Assembly: GCA_052387675.1 (NCBI GenBank) | Contig: JBQTIY010000001.1 | Coordinates: 62,001-126,000 of the forward strand | DNA: 64,000 nucleotides | Direction of reading: 5' to 3' | DNA from: JBQTIY01 sp052387675 | GTDB lineage: Bacteria > Planctomycetota > B15-G4 | Shown: positions 23,878 through 31,920 of the stretch, piece after piece | How the letters are laid out: each line of letters begins with the position of its first letter | Position numbering within the stretch: the first letter of the stretch is position 1 | Program-made: the position numbers and the translations under genes | Notes under the pieces: model-generated | Databases searched by the model: none | Seen by the model: only the letters and a program-made list of their open reading frames with translations | Told to the model about the DNA's origin: nothing

Positions 23878-26441
23878 GGCGTGCTTCCAGCAAAAGGCAG
23901 CGCACGGCCATCCATTTCCGTGTGCGGCGGCGCGGGATCGAGGCCATAGCGTCGCAGCAGCGTGGGCGCGATATCCATCAAGTGCGCTGCGGTGCCCGGC
24001 GGGAGCGGCCGGTTGCTGAGCAGGATGCCCGGCACATGACTGGGGTCCACGGAGACATGGTCCCCCGACCAGTGGTTGTCGTTGTCCGTGATTGTGGCGG
24101 AGTCGAGACCGCCCGCCGTGTTGGACCAGGCCACGCGGTAATAAGGCGCATACCCCAGAAAGAGATCGGCGAAGCCGTCGTGATCCACCGGGACAGGCTC
24201 GCCTCGCACCTTGCGAGCCGCGCGGCCCTCCTTCCACCACGGACCGCTGTAGAGCTCGTCGCGGCGCGACACAGTCGTGACGACTTTGGCGCCGTCCACC
24301 GGATCCGTCAAGGCGAGGAGGCCTCTGCGAATCTCCTCGATGAGGGCATCGTAGTCCTGCTCGTCCTGCGCTCCGAGCGCCAGTTCTCCGCTGGGCTGCA
24401 CGATGCCCAGCGGCTCGCGTCCTTTCAGATTGATGAAGACTTCGCCCAAGCCAAGCGAGTAAGCGCGCGTCTTGCTCCAGTCCGCGAAGTTCAGGTACTC
24501 GCTCGTCCTGCCGCTGGCGAGTACGGCACTCAGGTCCATGCCCTCCTTGAACACGAGGTAGCCGTTCTCGGCCAGCCAGTTGTTGAGGTTGACCTGCCGG
24601 CGGAACGAACTGAAACCGTGATCAGAGACGATCAGCAGCAGGCAGTCGGCGCCGAAATCACCGGCGTCGAGCTTGTCGAGAACGCGCCCGAGCAGGCGGT
24701 CCTCCTCGCGGTAGTTTTCGCGCACCGCGTCCTTGAGCGGAAAGCTGCGCCCCCAGGCCGATACCTGGGTCGCCGCCAATTCGGAATCGTGCAGCGGATG
24801 CTGCGGGTCCGTCTCGCGAAAGAGCATGTGACACGTGCGATCGGGCGTCGAGAAGATCTGGAAGTAGACATCCCAGTCCTGCGGGCGCTCCAGGCTCGCC
24901 ATGAGCAGATCCTCGCGCAGTGCCTCCGTGAAGACGATGTCGTCGAGGAAGGACTGCTGGGGCAGCTTGCTGTCGTCGATGTCCTTGATCGGATTGGTGA
25001 GGCAGGCCCAGCCCAGCGTCTCGTAGGCATGCCCGATCTCGGCCTGCAGTTGACCGGCGAACTCCGGCGGAGCCGAGATCGGAAGTTGCGGCGGCGCATG
25101 CCGCGGATCGATGTTGATGGGCGGCACGAAGATACGCACTTCCTCGTCATCGCAGCGCACGACGTGAAAGTTCACCAGCCCCTTGGCGCTGTAGCGCTCA
25201 TTCAGCGGAAACTCGACCTCGATGAAGTCGCTCCAGGCACCCTGGGCCACGCGCAGGGTCTGAGAGCCGATCACGAACTCCACGCTATGCGCTGCCTTGT
25301 CGAGGCGCATCGTGAAGGGCAGCGAGCTGCGGTCATTACCGCCCGTGCGAAATTGGCGCTGCTCCTGCAGCACCACGTCGCGCTGCTGCTTGAGCGCTTC
25401 GCCCTCGCTCGCCGGCAGCCCGGGCGCCAGAAGGCGCTGATCAATCTCGCGCAGCGCTGTTTCAAAGTGCGCGGTCTGCACCCAGTTGCGCGGCCCCACG
25501 AGCTTGGCCTGCAGCACATTGGGCTCGTCTTCCCACAGCTTGAAGATCTTGCCTCCCGTGCCAGTGCCCTTCTCCTGGATGTAGAGCCACTTGTCCGTGG
25601 TGTAGACGAACCAGGTTCCCGGCGAGCCCCCGATGTCGGGAACACCAAGCCCTGACAGAAGCTGCGTGTTGGGCCCCTCGTCATCCGGCGGATACGTGGA
25701 CGCCACTTGGATGCCGCGCATGCGAATGCCCTGCTGATCCAAGTAGTGCCAGAAGCTCGTGCCCTGCATCGGGTTGACGACATAGGGCAGCAGGCCGTCG
25801 GCCGGCAGGGTGGCGACATAGCTCTTGGCGGCGAAGAAGCCGCCCGCCCCCGCTGCCAGTCCCAGCACGGCGCCCAGCACAAGCGACAGCTTGAACAGCG
25901 CCCGTGTCAGCAGCAGGACAACCACCAGCGGCAGCAGCGCAGCGAGGGTGAGGAAGAGCGTGGGCTGCTCAACGGCCATCGGAAAAGTCAGGTAGTCAGC
26001 CACCGGGACTCTCTTGTCAGTGAAACCCAGCATGGGCTGCGGATTCGGCACGGCCCCGGCCGACGGCGGCCCGATCCACGACGGCGCGCCGTCCTTGTCC
26101 TTGCCGCGCGAGAAGTTTCGGCTCACGAAGCCGGCCACTCCGGTCTTGCCGGGGTTGCAGCCGGTGTTGAAGACCGCCCAGGAGACCGGGGACTGCGCGG
26201 GGTTGCTCGTCTCCAGCCGCTGGAACAGGCCCTGCTTTGCCAAGCGCTGGAAATTGGGCATCAGCCCTTCGGCCATGAACTGCGTGGTCAGCGCATGGTC
26301 CATGCCGTCGAAGCCCAGAATGATGGTCTTGGGTGCCGGCCCGCCAGCCTGCGGCACGCTGCCCGACAGCGGGAGCGCCGCGACGAGGCTGATCACGAGT
26401 CCGGCAACGAGCATGAGGGTCAGTGCGAAAGATCGCGGCAT
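23874..26441 (-). CDS. Alkaline-phosphatase-superfamily phosphodiesterase with internal membrane insert
   Basis: 855 residues from the ATG at 26441 (GGAAGG upstream). An N-terminal signal/anchor (FALTLMLVAGLVISLVAAL) precedes the metalloenzyme core: ILGFDGMDHALT (metal Asp45), SPVSWAVFNTG with the Ser nucleophile near 84-87, LLIVSDHGFSSFRR and GDHVSVDPSHVPG metal ligands. This is the type I nucleotide pyrophosphatase/phosphodiesterase layout. About 60 hydrophobic residues after residue ~165 (LFLTLAALLPLVVVLLLTR and LGAVLGLAAGAGGFFAA) form two membrane segments inside the catalytic domain. Acts outside the cytoplasm; substrate unknown. Heads a three-gene operon. Confidence 0.85.
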   Translation of the reverse strand: MPRSFALTLMLVAGLVISLVAALPLSGSVPQAGGPAPKTIILGFDGMDHALTTQFMAEGLMPNFQRLAKQGLFQRLETSNPAQSPVSWAVFNTGCNPGKTGVAGFVSRNFSRGKDKDGAPSWIGPPSAGAVPNPQPMLGFTDKRVPVADYLTFPMAVEQPTLFLTLAALLPLVVVLLLTRALFKLSLVLGAVLGLAAGAGGFFAAKSYVATLPADGLLPYVVNPMQGTSFWHYLDQQGIRMRGIQVASTYPPDDEGPNTQLLSGLGVPDIGGSPGTWFVYTTDKWLYIQEKGTGTGGKIFKLWEDEPNVLQAKLVGPRNWVQTAHFETALREIDQRLLAPGLPASEGEALKQQRDVVLQEQRQFRTGGNDRSSLPFTMRLDKAAHSVEFVIGSQTLRVAQGAWSDFIEVEFPLNERYSAKGLVNFHVVRCDDEEVRIFVPPINIDPRHAPPQLPISAPPEFAGQLQAEIGHAYETLGWACLTNPIKDIDDSKLPQQSFLDDIVFTEALREDLLMASLERPQDWDVYFQIFSTPDRTCHMLFRETDPQHPLHDSELAATQVSAWGRSFPLKDAVRENYREEDRLLGRVLDKLDAGDFGADCLLLIVSDHGFSSFRRQVNLNNWLAENGYLVFKEGMDLSAVLASGRTSEYLNFADWSKTRAYSLGLGEVFINLKGREPLGIVQPSGELALGAQDEQDYDALIEEIRRGLLALTDPVDGAKVVTTVSRRDELYSGPWWKEGRAARKVRGEPVPVDHDGFADLFLGYAPYYRVAWSNTAGGLDSATITDNDNHWSGDHVSVDPSHVPGILLSNRPLPPGTAAHLMDIAPTLLRRYGLDPAPPHTEMDGRALPFAGSTP

Positions 26442-26492
26442 GGGGGCCTTCCGAGGGGAGACTGCGGCCGCAACCGGCACCGCGTGCAGCAG

Positions 26493-26499
26493 TACAGTA
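26493..26499. promoter_or_regulatory. Symmetric bidirectional -10 element
   Basis: The 103-bp gap between divergent ATGs (26441 minus, 26545 plus) contains TACAGT on the plus strand (26493-26498) and TACTGT on the minus strand (26499-26494), overlapping by 5 bp. Both fit TAnnnT and would give leaders of about 35-45 nt. Confidence 0.4.
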
Positions 26500-26544
26500 A
26501 GGACCACGCCGCCGTTGGTCCAGATCATCCGCCGGAGCACCACC

Positions 26545-27645
26545 ATGAACGGCAAGCTGCCCACACGAGCGAAGCCTGCTCGATCCGCTGGACGTGGCCC
26601 GCTCGCCGTTGCCGCCCTGCTCCTCGCAGTGCTGCTCATCCTGCTGGCAGTGAAGCTGCTGACCGGCGAGGACAGCGCGGACGACCCGTCCGGTCCGGCG
26701 ACGCTCGGCGAGGGAATCAGCCCGGAGCGCGCGCCGCTTCCGCAGCCTCTGGAGCGCAGCACCGACGCCGAGCCGGACCGGCCGCCGCCCACGCCGCTGC
26801 CCGCGCCGCGCCCCATCGGGCCGAACCAGTTCTTTGGACGCGTCATTGATGCGGCGACCGGGCAGCCGCTGCAAGCGTTTCAGCTCGACATCTTGCCGCA
26901 CACAGGTGAGCCGGTCCTGCCGCGCCTCACGGCGCCTGGTCGCGACAGCCGCTCGCTGCCGATCACGGCGCCAGCCGGCGTCTTCCGCATCGAGTGGTCG
27001 GCCGGCCGCTACGACCTCGTGATCCGAGCGCCCACTTACCTGCCGGGTGTCGTACAGGACGTGCTCGTGCCACCCGGAGAGCCCGGCCCCTTCGAGGTCG
27101 TTCTGGAGCACGGTCCCTCGCTCGTCGGCCGCGTCCTCAGCGACACCGGGATGGCCCAGTCGGAGGTGGCCGTTTTCCTGAGCGTCACCCGGCTGATCGA
27201 CGAGACGGCCGCACCCGAAGTCTTCGTGACGCGCACCACCGCCACGGGCGAATTCCGCTTCTCGCCGCTGCCGCCCGGCGAGTACGCGGTGACCGCGCAC
27301 GAACCGGACAACTCCACCGACCGCCGCGCGGGATTGTTCGTGGACAAAGGTGAGTCTCGCGCCGACCTGTACCTGAGTCCGCGTCACCAGCTCGTGGTGC
27401 GCGTGGCCGATACCGCCAATCGGCCGGTGGCCGATGCCCGCGTCGAACTCGTCGGCGGCCCGACCTTCGCTGCCGCTGTCAGCTCCCCCGAAGGTCAGGC
27501 CATCCTGCGGCATGTGCGCGGCGGCGACTACACGCTGCGCATCGAGCGCGCTGGCTACCAGCTCTTCGAGGAAAGCCTGCAGTTGCAAGGAGCCAGTGGT
27601 CAGAGCGTGCGCTGGTTCATCCTCGACCAGTTGCCCCCGCCCTAA
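26545..27645 (+). CDS. Membrane-anchored protein with three carboxypeptidase-regulatory-like repeats
   Basis: 366 residues. A transmembrane helix lies near residues 18-39 (AVAALLLAVLLILLAVKLL), followed by a Pro-rich linker and three beta-sandwich repeats of the CarboxypepD_reg/CnaB type: FFGRVIDAATGQPLQAF, LVGRVLSDTGMAQSEV and VVRVADTANRPVADARVEL. Each ends with a G-x-Y-x-L/V strand (GRYDLVIRAP, GEYAVTAHEP, GDYTLRIERAGY). Likely structural or adhesive, facing the periplasm. Similar in build to the 635-residue protein at 45.0-46.9 kb. Starts at the ATG that opens MNGKLPTR. Confidence 0.8.
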   Translation: MNGKLPTRAKPARSAGRGPLAVAALLLAVLLILLAVKLLTGEDSADDPSGPATLGEGISPERAPLPQPLERSTDAEPDRPPPTPLPAPRPIGPNQFFGRVIDAATGQPLQAFQLDILPHTGEPVLPRLTAPGRDSRSLPITAPAGVFRIEWSAGRYDLVIRAPTYLPGVVQDVLVPPGEPGPFEVVLEHGPSLVGRVLSDTGMAQSEVAVFLSVTRLIDETAAPEVFVTRTTATGEFRFSPLPPGEYAVTAHEPDNSTDRRAGLFVDKGESRADLYLSPRHQLVVRVADTANRPVADARVELVGGPTFAAAVSSPEGQAILRHVRGGDYTLRIERAGYQLFEESLQLQGASGQSVRWFILDQLPPP

Positions 27646-27656
27646 GATGGGCGGCT

Positions 27657-27672
27657 GGCCAAGCGGTTGGCC
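27657..27672 (+). terminator. Short hairpin after the repeat-protein gene
   Basis: Perfect 6-bp stem GGCCAA/TTGGCC with a GCGG loop, 12 nt after the stop at 27645. No U-tract. It may end the upstream transcript before the fabZ-like promoter. Confidence 0.35.
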
Positions 27673-27691
27673 GGACGGCCTGCTCTTTGCC

Positions 27692-27697
27692 TAGAAT
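27692..27697 (+). promoter_or_regulatory. -10 box 8 nt before the fabZ ATG (leaderless)
   Basis: TAGAAT followed by CGCCCGGA and then ATG at 27706. The spacing places a start site at or next to the ATG. TTGGCC at 27667-27672 (19-bp spacer) is a weak -35 candidate and is also part of the hairpin. Confidence 0.5.
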
Positions 27698-27705
27698 CGC
27701 CCGGA

Positions 27706-28182
27706 ATGAGCGCGGACCTGTGTGATCCCGGGGCGTGGGCCGAACGGCCGTTGATCTTCGATCAGCAGGCCGTGCATGCGCGCATTCCGCAGCGCTTCGA
27801 GATGGCCCTGCTGCACGGCATCCTGGACCTGGATCTAGCACAGAAGCAGGCCATCGGCCTGCACACGGCGCGCACGAGCGACTTCTGGGTGGCCGGACAC
27901 ATTCCCGGGCGGCCGCTCATGCCGGGCGTGGTCATGGTGGAGATCGCGGCGCAGCTCTGCGCCTTTCTCGGCAGCTACTGTCTCTCAATCCAGCCGGGGC
28001 AGTTCATGGGCTTCGGCGGCATCGACGGCGCGCGCTTTCGCGGCCAGGTGCAGCCCGGCGACCGGCTGATCGTCGTGTCGCGCCTGACCCGGCTGCGCCG
28101 CAATCTGGGCAGTTTCGAAACACAGGCCTTTGTCGGCAGCGAACGCGTCTTCGAGGGCGGCATCCTCGGCGTGGTCGTCTGA
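27706..28182 (+). CDS. fabZ: 3-Hydroxyacyl-ACP dehydratase, FabZ family
   Basis: 158 residues, hotdog fold. The active site is HIPGRPLMPGVVMVEIAAQ with catalytic His65 and Glu79 (usual motif HFPG; Ile replaces Phe). FMGFGGIDGARFRGQVQPGDRL is the standard central strand. It dehydrates 3-hydroxyacyl-ACP in fatty-acid synthesis. It stands apart from other fab or lpx genes, so it may be a paralogue rather than the main FabZ. ATG 27706 is favoured by the TAGAAT box; it is followed by lgt after 9 nt. Confidence 0.85.
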   Translation: MSADLCDPGAWAERPLIFDQQAVHARIPQRFEMALLHGILDLDLAQKQAIGLHTARTSDFWVAGHIPGRPLMPGVVMVEIAAQLCAFLGSYCLSIQPGQFMGFGGIDGARFRGQVQPGDRLIVVSRLTRLRRNLGSFETQAFVGSERVFEGGILGVVV

Positions 28183-28191
28183 CGCCGCGCC

Positions 28192-29031
28192 ATGTATCCC
28201 ATCCTGTTCAAGATCACGCTGCCCTGGATCGGCGAGTTTCCAATCCGGTCCTTCGGCATGGCCGTGATGCTGGGCGTGCTCATCGGGGCGTGGTGGCTGT
28301 CCGGCGCGCTGCGCCGGATCGGCATCACAGCACCGGAGGCCACCAGTGATCTCGTCACGACCAGCGTGCTCTGCGGCTTTCTCGGTGCGCGCCTGCTCTA
28401 CCTGGCCATTCACCCCTCGGCCTACGAGAACCTGATCTCGCTGATCGCACTTTGGAAGGGCGGCATCGTTTCCTATGGCGGTTTTTTTGGCGGCGCAGTC
28501 GGCGCTTGGTGGTTTGCGCGCAAACACAAAGTCCCACTCAAGCGCCTCGGCGATGCGCTCATTCCAGCGCTCTTCCTGGGCCAGATCTTCGGCCGCATCG
28601 GCTGTTTTCTCGTCGGCGATGACTACGGCAAGCCCTGGGATGGCGCCTGGGCGGTGGCCTTCCCGCGCATCGAGGGCGGACTGATTCCTGAGCATCTGGT
28701 GGGCGTGCCGCTGCATCCGGCGCAGCTCTACCTCTCGGCCATGAACCTGCTCATCTTCGCAGCGGGTGCCTGGCTCTTCGCCCGCCGCCGCTACGACGGG
28801 CAAGTGCTCTGGAGCACGATGGCGCTCTACGGCATCGGGCGCTTCCTCGTCGAATACACGCGGGGCGATGACGCCGAACGCGGCATCTTCGGCTTCTTCT
28901 CTACGGCGCAATGGATCTCGCTGGGAGTTCTGGCGTTGGCGCTGCTGCTGCGCGCCCGCCTCGATCGCAGTCCGCCGCTCGCGAGCAGCCCGGCCGCGGC
29001 GCGCCCGCAGCCCCGGCCCGGGCGCCCGTGA
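28192..29031 (+). CDS. lgt: Prolipoprotein diacylglyceryl transferase
   Basis: 279 residues, about seven transmembrane helices. Transfers diacylglycerol from phosphatidylglycerol to the lipobox cysteine of prolipoproteins in the inner membrane. Motifs: GGIVSYGGFFGG (usual GGL-HGG) and the Lgt signature GRIGCFLVGDDYG, a variant of GRxGNFxNxExxG. GRFLVEYTRGDD near the C-terminus carries the second essential arginine. The C-terminal ~20 residues are Pro/Arg-rich and not conserved. Several predicted lipoproteins in the window are its likely substrates. Overlaps the next gene as GTGA. Confidence 0.93.
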   Translation: MYPILFKITLPWIGEFPIRSFGMAVMLGVLIGAWWLSGALRRIGITAPEATSDLVTTSVLCGFLGARLLYLAIHPSAYENLISLIALWKGGIVSYGGFFGGAVGAWWFARKHKVPLKRLGDALIPALFLGQIFGRIGCFLVGDDYGKPWDGAWAVAFPRIEGGLIPEHLVGVPLHPAQLYLSAMNLLIFAAGAWLFARRRYDGQVLWSTMALYGIGRFLVEYTRGDDAERGIFGFFSTAQWISLGVLALALLLRARLDRSPPLASSPAAARPQPRPGRP

Positions 29032-30005
29032 GTCCGGCCGGGAGCTCCGCAGCGAGCCAGGTTGTCGCAGGCATCGATGAGGCCGGCTATGGGCCGCCCC
29101 TCGGCCCCTTGGTCGTGGCCTGCGCGGCCTATCGACTCGGCGCCGGCACGAAGGAGTCGGTGCTGCACCGCCTGCTCAGCTTGCCGGCCCGCGCGGGCGG
29201 CCTGCCCGTCGACGACAGCAAGCGGCTCTACGCGGGGGCTCGCGGGCTGGCGCGGCTGGAGACCACTGCGCTGGGACACATCGCGCTGCTGCGAGGCGCG
29301 CTGCCGCTGCGCGTCGGCTCCCTGTTGGAGCACGCAGTCGACTTGCACCCGGAGTCCCTGGCCGAACTGCCTTGGTACACCAAGCTCAGCAGCTTGCGCC
29401 TGCCCCAGGCCGCTGCCGTGGACGACATTCTGACGCGCTCAGCGCGCCAGCAGGAACTTCTGGATGACCGCTCACTGTCCCTCGCCGGACTCTGGGTTGC
29501 GCCCGTGCTCGAGCCGCGCTTCAACGAACTCACCCGCCAGCGCAGCAGCAAGGCCTGGCCGCTCTTCCTGGCCACGGGCCGCCTGCTCGACACGCTCATG
29601 GCCGCCTGCCCGCGCGACGAAATCCTGGTTCACATCGATCGCCACGGCGGACGCGCGCACTATGCCGAACTGCTCACCGGCTTCTTTCCGCTGGCACCCC
29701 TGCGCATCCTGCGCGAAGAGCCCGAGGAGAGCGCCTACCGGCTCTCCTTCCCCGGCCGGCCGCCGGTCGAGCTGCGCTTTACCGTGCGCGCCGACGGCCA
29801 GCGGGCGCCGACCGCCCTAGCCTCCGTGCTGGCCAAGACCGTGCGCGAACTCTTCATGTGCTCGCTCAATGCCTGGTTCGCCGAGCGCGTGCCCGGCGTG
29901 AAGCCCACGGCCGGCTATCCGGTCGATGCGCGGCGCTTCCTGCGCGAGGTGAGCGGAGTCCTAGAGATCGGCAATCAGCGGCAGCGGCTCGTGCGCATTC
30001 GCTGA
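29028..30005 (+). CDS. Divergent ribonuclease HII-like protein
   Basis: 325 residues, longer than typical RNase HII (~200-260). N-terminal GIDEAGYGPPLGPLVVA matches the GIDEAGRGPLAGPV signature, with metal-binding Asp17 and Glu18. VDDSKRLY follows; HIDRHGG supplies a third acidic residue. ASVLAKTVRELFM matches the SILAKVTRD block with Glu in place of Asp. GYPVDARRFL fits the GYGT region. The GRG motif that recognises RNA-DNA junctions is GYG here. Either a variant RNase H or a related nuclease. GTG start overlaps lgt. Confidence 0.78.
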   Translation: MSPAGSSAASQVVAGIDEAGYGPPLGPLVVACAAYRLGAGTKESVLHRLLSLPARAGGLPVDDSKRLYAGARGLARLETTALGHIALLRGALPLRVGSLLEHAVDLHPESLAELPWYTKLSSLRLPQAAAVDDILTRSARQQELLDDRSLSLAGLWVAPVLEPRFNELTRQRSSKAWPLFLATGRLLDTLMAACPRDEILVHIDRHGGRAHYAELLTGFFPLAPLRILREEPEESAYRLSFPGRPPVELRFTVRADGQRAPTALASVLAKTVRELFMCSLNAWFAERVPGVKPTAGYPVDARRFLREVSGVLEIGNQRQRLVRIR

Positions 30006-30006
30006 C

Positions 30007-31065
30007 ATGGACGCCGCCCGGCACGCCCGTCAGATGCGACTGCCTCAAGTTGGTGCGGCCGGTCAGGCCCGCCTGGCCGCGGCGCGCGTGGCCATCGTCG
30101 GCGTCGGTGCGACGGGCAGCCATCTGGCCGAGACCCTGGGCCGCGCCGGCGTGGGCTACCTGCGGCTCATCGATCGCGATGTCGTCGAGCTGTCGAACCT
30201 TCCGCGGCAGGTGCTGTTCACGCACGCCGACGCCGAGCAATTGCGCCCCAAGGCGCCTGCTGCCGCCGACGCTCTACGAGCCATCGATCCGGGACTGCAG
30301 CTCGACCCGCGCGTGCTGGATCTCAGCGCCGATAATGCGCTGTCCGTGCTGGCCGGCGTTGACCTCGTGCTGGATGGCACTGACAACTTCAGCACGCGCT
30401 TCCTCATCAATGACGTCTGCGTGCGCGAGCGGATTCCGTTCTTGTATTGCGGCGTCGTGGGCGTCGAAGGCCAGATGCTGCTCGTGCGGTCGGGCTCGGC
30501 CTGCCTGCGCTGCTATGTGCCGGAGCCGCCGCAGCCCGGCGAGCTGCCCACCTGCGATACGGCCGGAGTCCTGGGCAGCGCCGTGGCTCTGGTCACCGCG
30601 CTCGGAGCCACCTTGGCGCTGCAGGTGCTGCTCGGCGATCCCGCTGCGCGGAGCGGCGAAGTGCTCGTGGTGGAGGCCTGGCAGGGCGAGCTGCGCCGGC
30701 TGACCCTGCCCCGCGAGCCGAACTGCCCCTGCTGCGTTCGCGCTGAATATCCCTTTCTCCTGGCGGCACCCGCCGCCCAGGCCACCGAACTCTGCGGCCG
30801 GGAGGCCGTGCAGTTGCCCGCCGACTCCGGCGTGGGCGGCCCAACCTCCACCGCACTTGATTTGCTGGCCATCGCCGCCGGCCTGCGGGACGCCGACGGC
30901 GTGCAAGTGCTGCTCTCAGCCCACATGCTGCGCCTGGAACTTGCCGCCCGCCACGGGCGTCCAGCCCGGCGCGTGCTGCTCTTCCGCGACGGCCGCACGA
31001 TCGTGGGCGGCACACGCGACGCCGGCGAGGCGCGCTCAATTCGAGCCCGCCTGCTCGGCGCCTGA
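30007..31065 (+). CDS. ThiF/MoeB/HesA-type adenylyltransferase (E1-like)
   Basis: 352 residues. The nucleotide-binding loop IVGVGATGSHLAETLGRAG (~30-48), SNLPRQVLF (the RQ of the ATP site) and LVLDGTDNFSTRFLIND are standard E1-like motifs. Two CxxC pairs (CLRC and CPCC) should hold zinc. The C-terminus is longer than in MoeB and differs in sequence (~240-352, no rhodanese motif recognised). Family members adenylate the C-terminus of a ubiquitin-like sulfur carrier; no ThiS/MoaD gene lies beside it. It begins 1 nt after the RNase HII-like stop. Confidence 0.88.
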   Translation: MDAARHARQMRLPQVGAAGQARLAAARVAIVGVGATGSHLAETLGRAGVGYLRLIDRDVVELSNLPRQVLFTHADAEQLRPKAPAAADALRAIDPGLQLDPRVLDLSADNALSVLAGVDLVLDGTDNFSTRFLINDVCVRERIPFLYCGVVGVEGQMLLVRSGSACLRCYVPEPPQPGELPTCDTAGVLGSAVALVTALGATLALQVLLGDPAARSGEVLVVEAWQGELRRLTLPREPNCPCCVRAEYPFLLAAPAAQATELCGREAVQLPADSGVGGPTSTALDLLAIAAGLRDADGVQVLLSAHMLRLELAARHGRPARRVLLFRDGRTIVGGTRDAGEARSIRARLLGA

Positions 31066-31080
31066 CCTCGGCGCCCGAGA

Positions 31081-31920
31081 TCAGCGCTGGCCGGGTCGCG
31101 CCGTCATCGTCACGCCGTCGAAGAGGGCGAAGTCTGCTCGGCGCGCAGCGAGGTTCCACAGCTCGGAAATGACGGCCTCGTCGCGCGGCGACAGCTCGAG
31201 GCCCTGCGTCAGCGAATCATCATCGTCGAGCCAGTCGTAGCCCACCCAGCCGGTGAGAAAGTCCGCGAGCTGCAGCGGATGCAGACCCAGATCGGCGCCG
31301 ACGAAGAGCAGCGTGCCGGTGGCGCTCAGTGCAAAGGGGTCGCCGTTATCGCGGCCCTCCAGTGGTTCCCAGGCATCCCCCGACCAGTTGGCCCAGGCCC
31401 CCGAACCGTAGCCATCGAAGACGCGGGCCTGCCGCTCGCTGCCCAGATTGAAGAGCACGAAGCTTTGCTCGGCCTGGCGTGAAGAGCCCAGCGAGCGGCG
31501 CTCGTGCCAACCCAGCCCCCAGGTGAGCCGCGCCCCGAGCCCGATCGGCAGCGCGTGCGTGAGCCGGACCTTGGCATGCACGCCATAGCCGGCGTGCAGC
31601 TCCACCGAGAGCACATCGGCCAGATCGAGCAGCCGGTCGGGCAGGAACTGCAGCACAGCCTGCTGCGTGGTGCGCGTCGCCGGCAGGCGCTGGACCGTGA
31701 GCACGTTGCCCAGCTCCGCCAAGCCCGCCGCCTGCGGATCAACCGCCTGCGCTGCGCGGGCAAGCTGTCCGGCTTCGGCATCACGACCCGCCGCTGTCAG
31801 CTCACGCGCCCGAGTCAGAGCCTCGGCCACCAGAGCCTCGCTCTCGGCACTGCTGCCCGTGACGGCGCAGCCGCCCAGCGACAGCGCCGCCAGCAGCAGT
31901 TCGGCGAAGCCGACTTTCAC
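31081..31920 (-). CDS. Putative lipoprotein, paralogue of the upstream gene
   Basis: 279 residues with a good lipobox (LSLGGC, Cys18). After a short helical, TPR-like start (~25-75), residues ~90-220 are beta-rich and share blocks with the neighbouring 305-residue protein: LPDRLLDLADVLSVELHAG, a GWHERRSLG turn, LHPLQLADFLTGWVGYDWL and an acidic DDDDSLTQGL. Last gene of the rnd-CHAT-lipoprotein operon, overlapping its paralogue as ATGA. Probably outer-membrane or periplasmic. Confidence 0.75.
   Translation of the reverse strand: MKVGFAELLLAALSLGGCAVTGSSAESEALVAEALTRARELTAAGRDAEAGQLARAAQAVDPQAAGLAELGNVLTVQRLPATRTTQQAVLQFLPDRLLDLADVLSVELHAGYGVHAKVRLTHALPIGLGARLTWGLGWHERRSLGSSRQAEQSFVLFNLGSERQARVFDGYGSGAWANWSGDAWEPLEGRDNGDPFALSATGTLLFVGADLGLHPLQLADFLTGWVGYDWLDDDDSLTQGLELSPRDEAVISELWNLAARRADFALFDGVTMTARPGQR

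Noticed and set aside
23922..25655. 577-codon plus-strand open frame
   Set aside because: It lies antisense to the phosphodiesterase, whose motifs are clear. The translation has no family features and reflects high GC content.
26017..27588. 523-codon minus-strand open frame
   Set aside because: Antisense to the repeat-protein gene and overlapping the phosphodiesterase N-terminus; no recognisable domain, while the opposite strand has clear ones.
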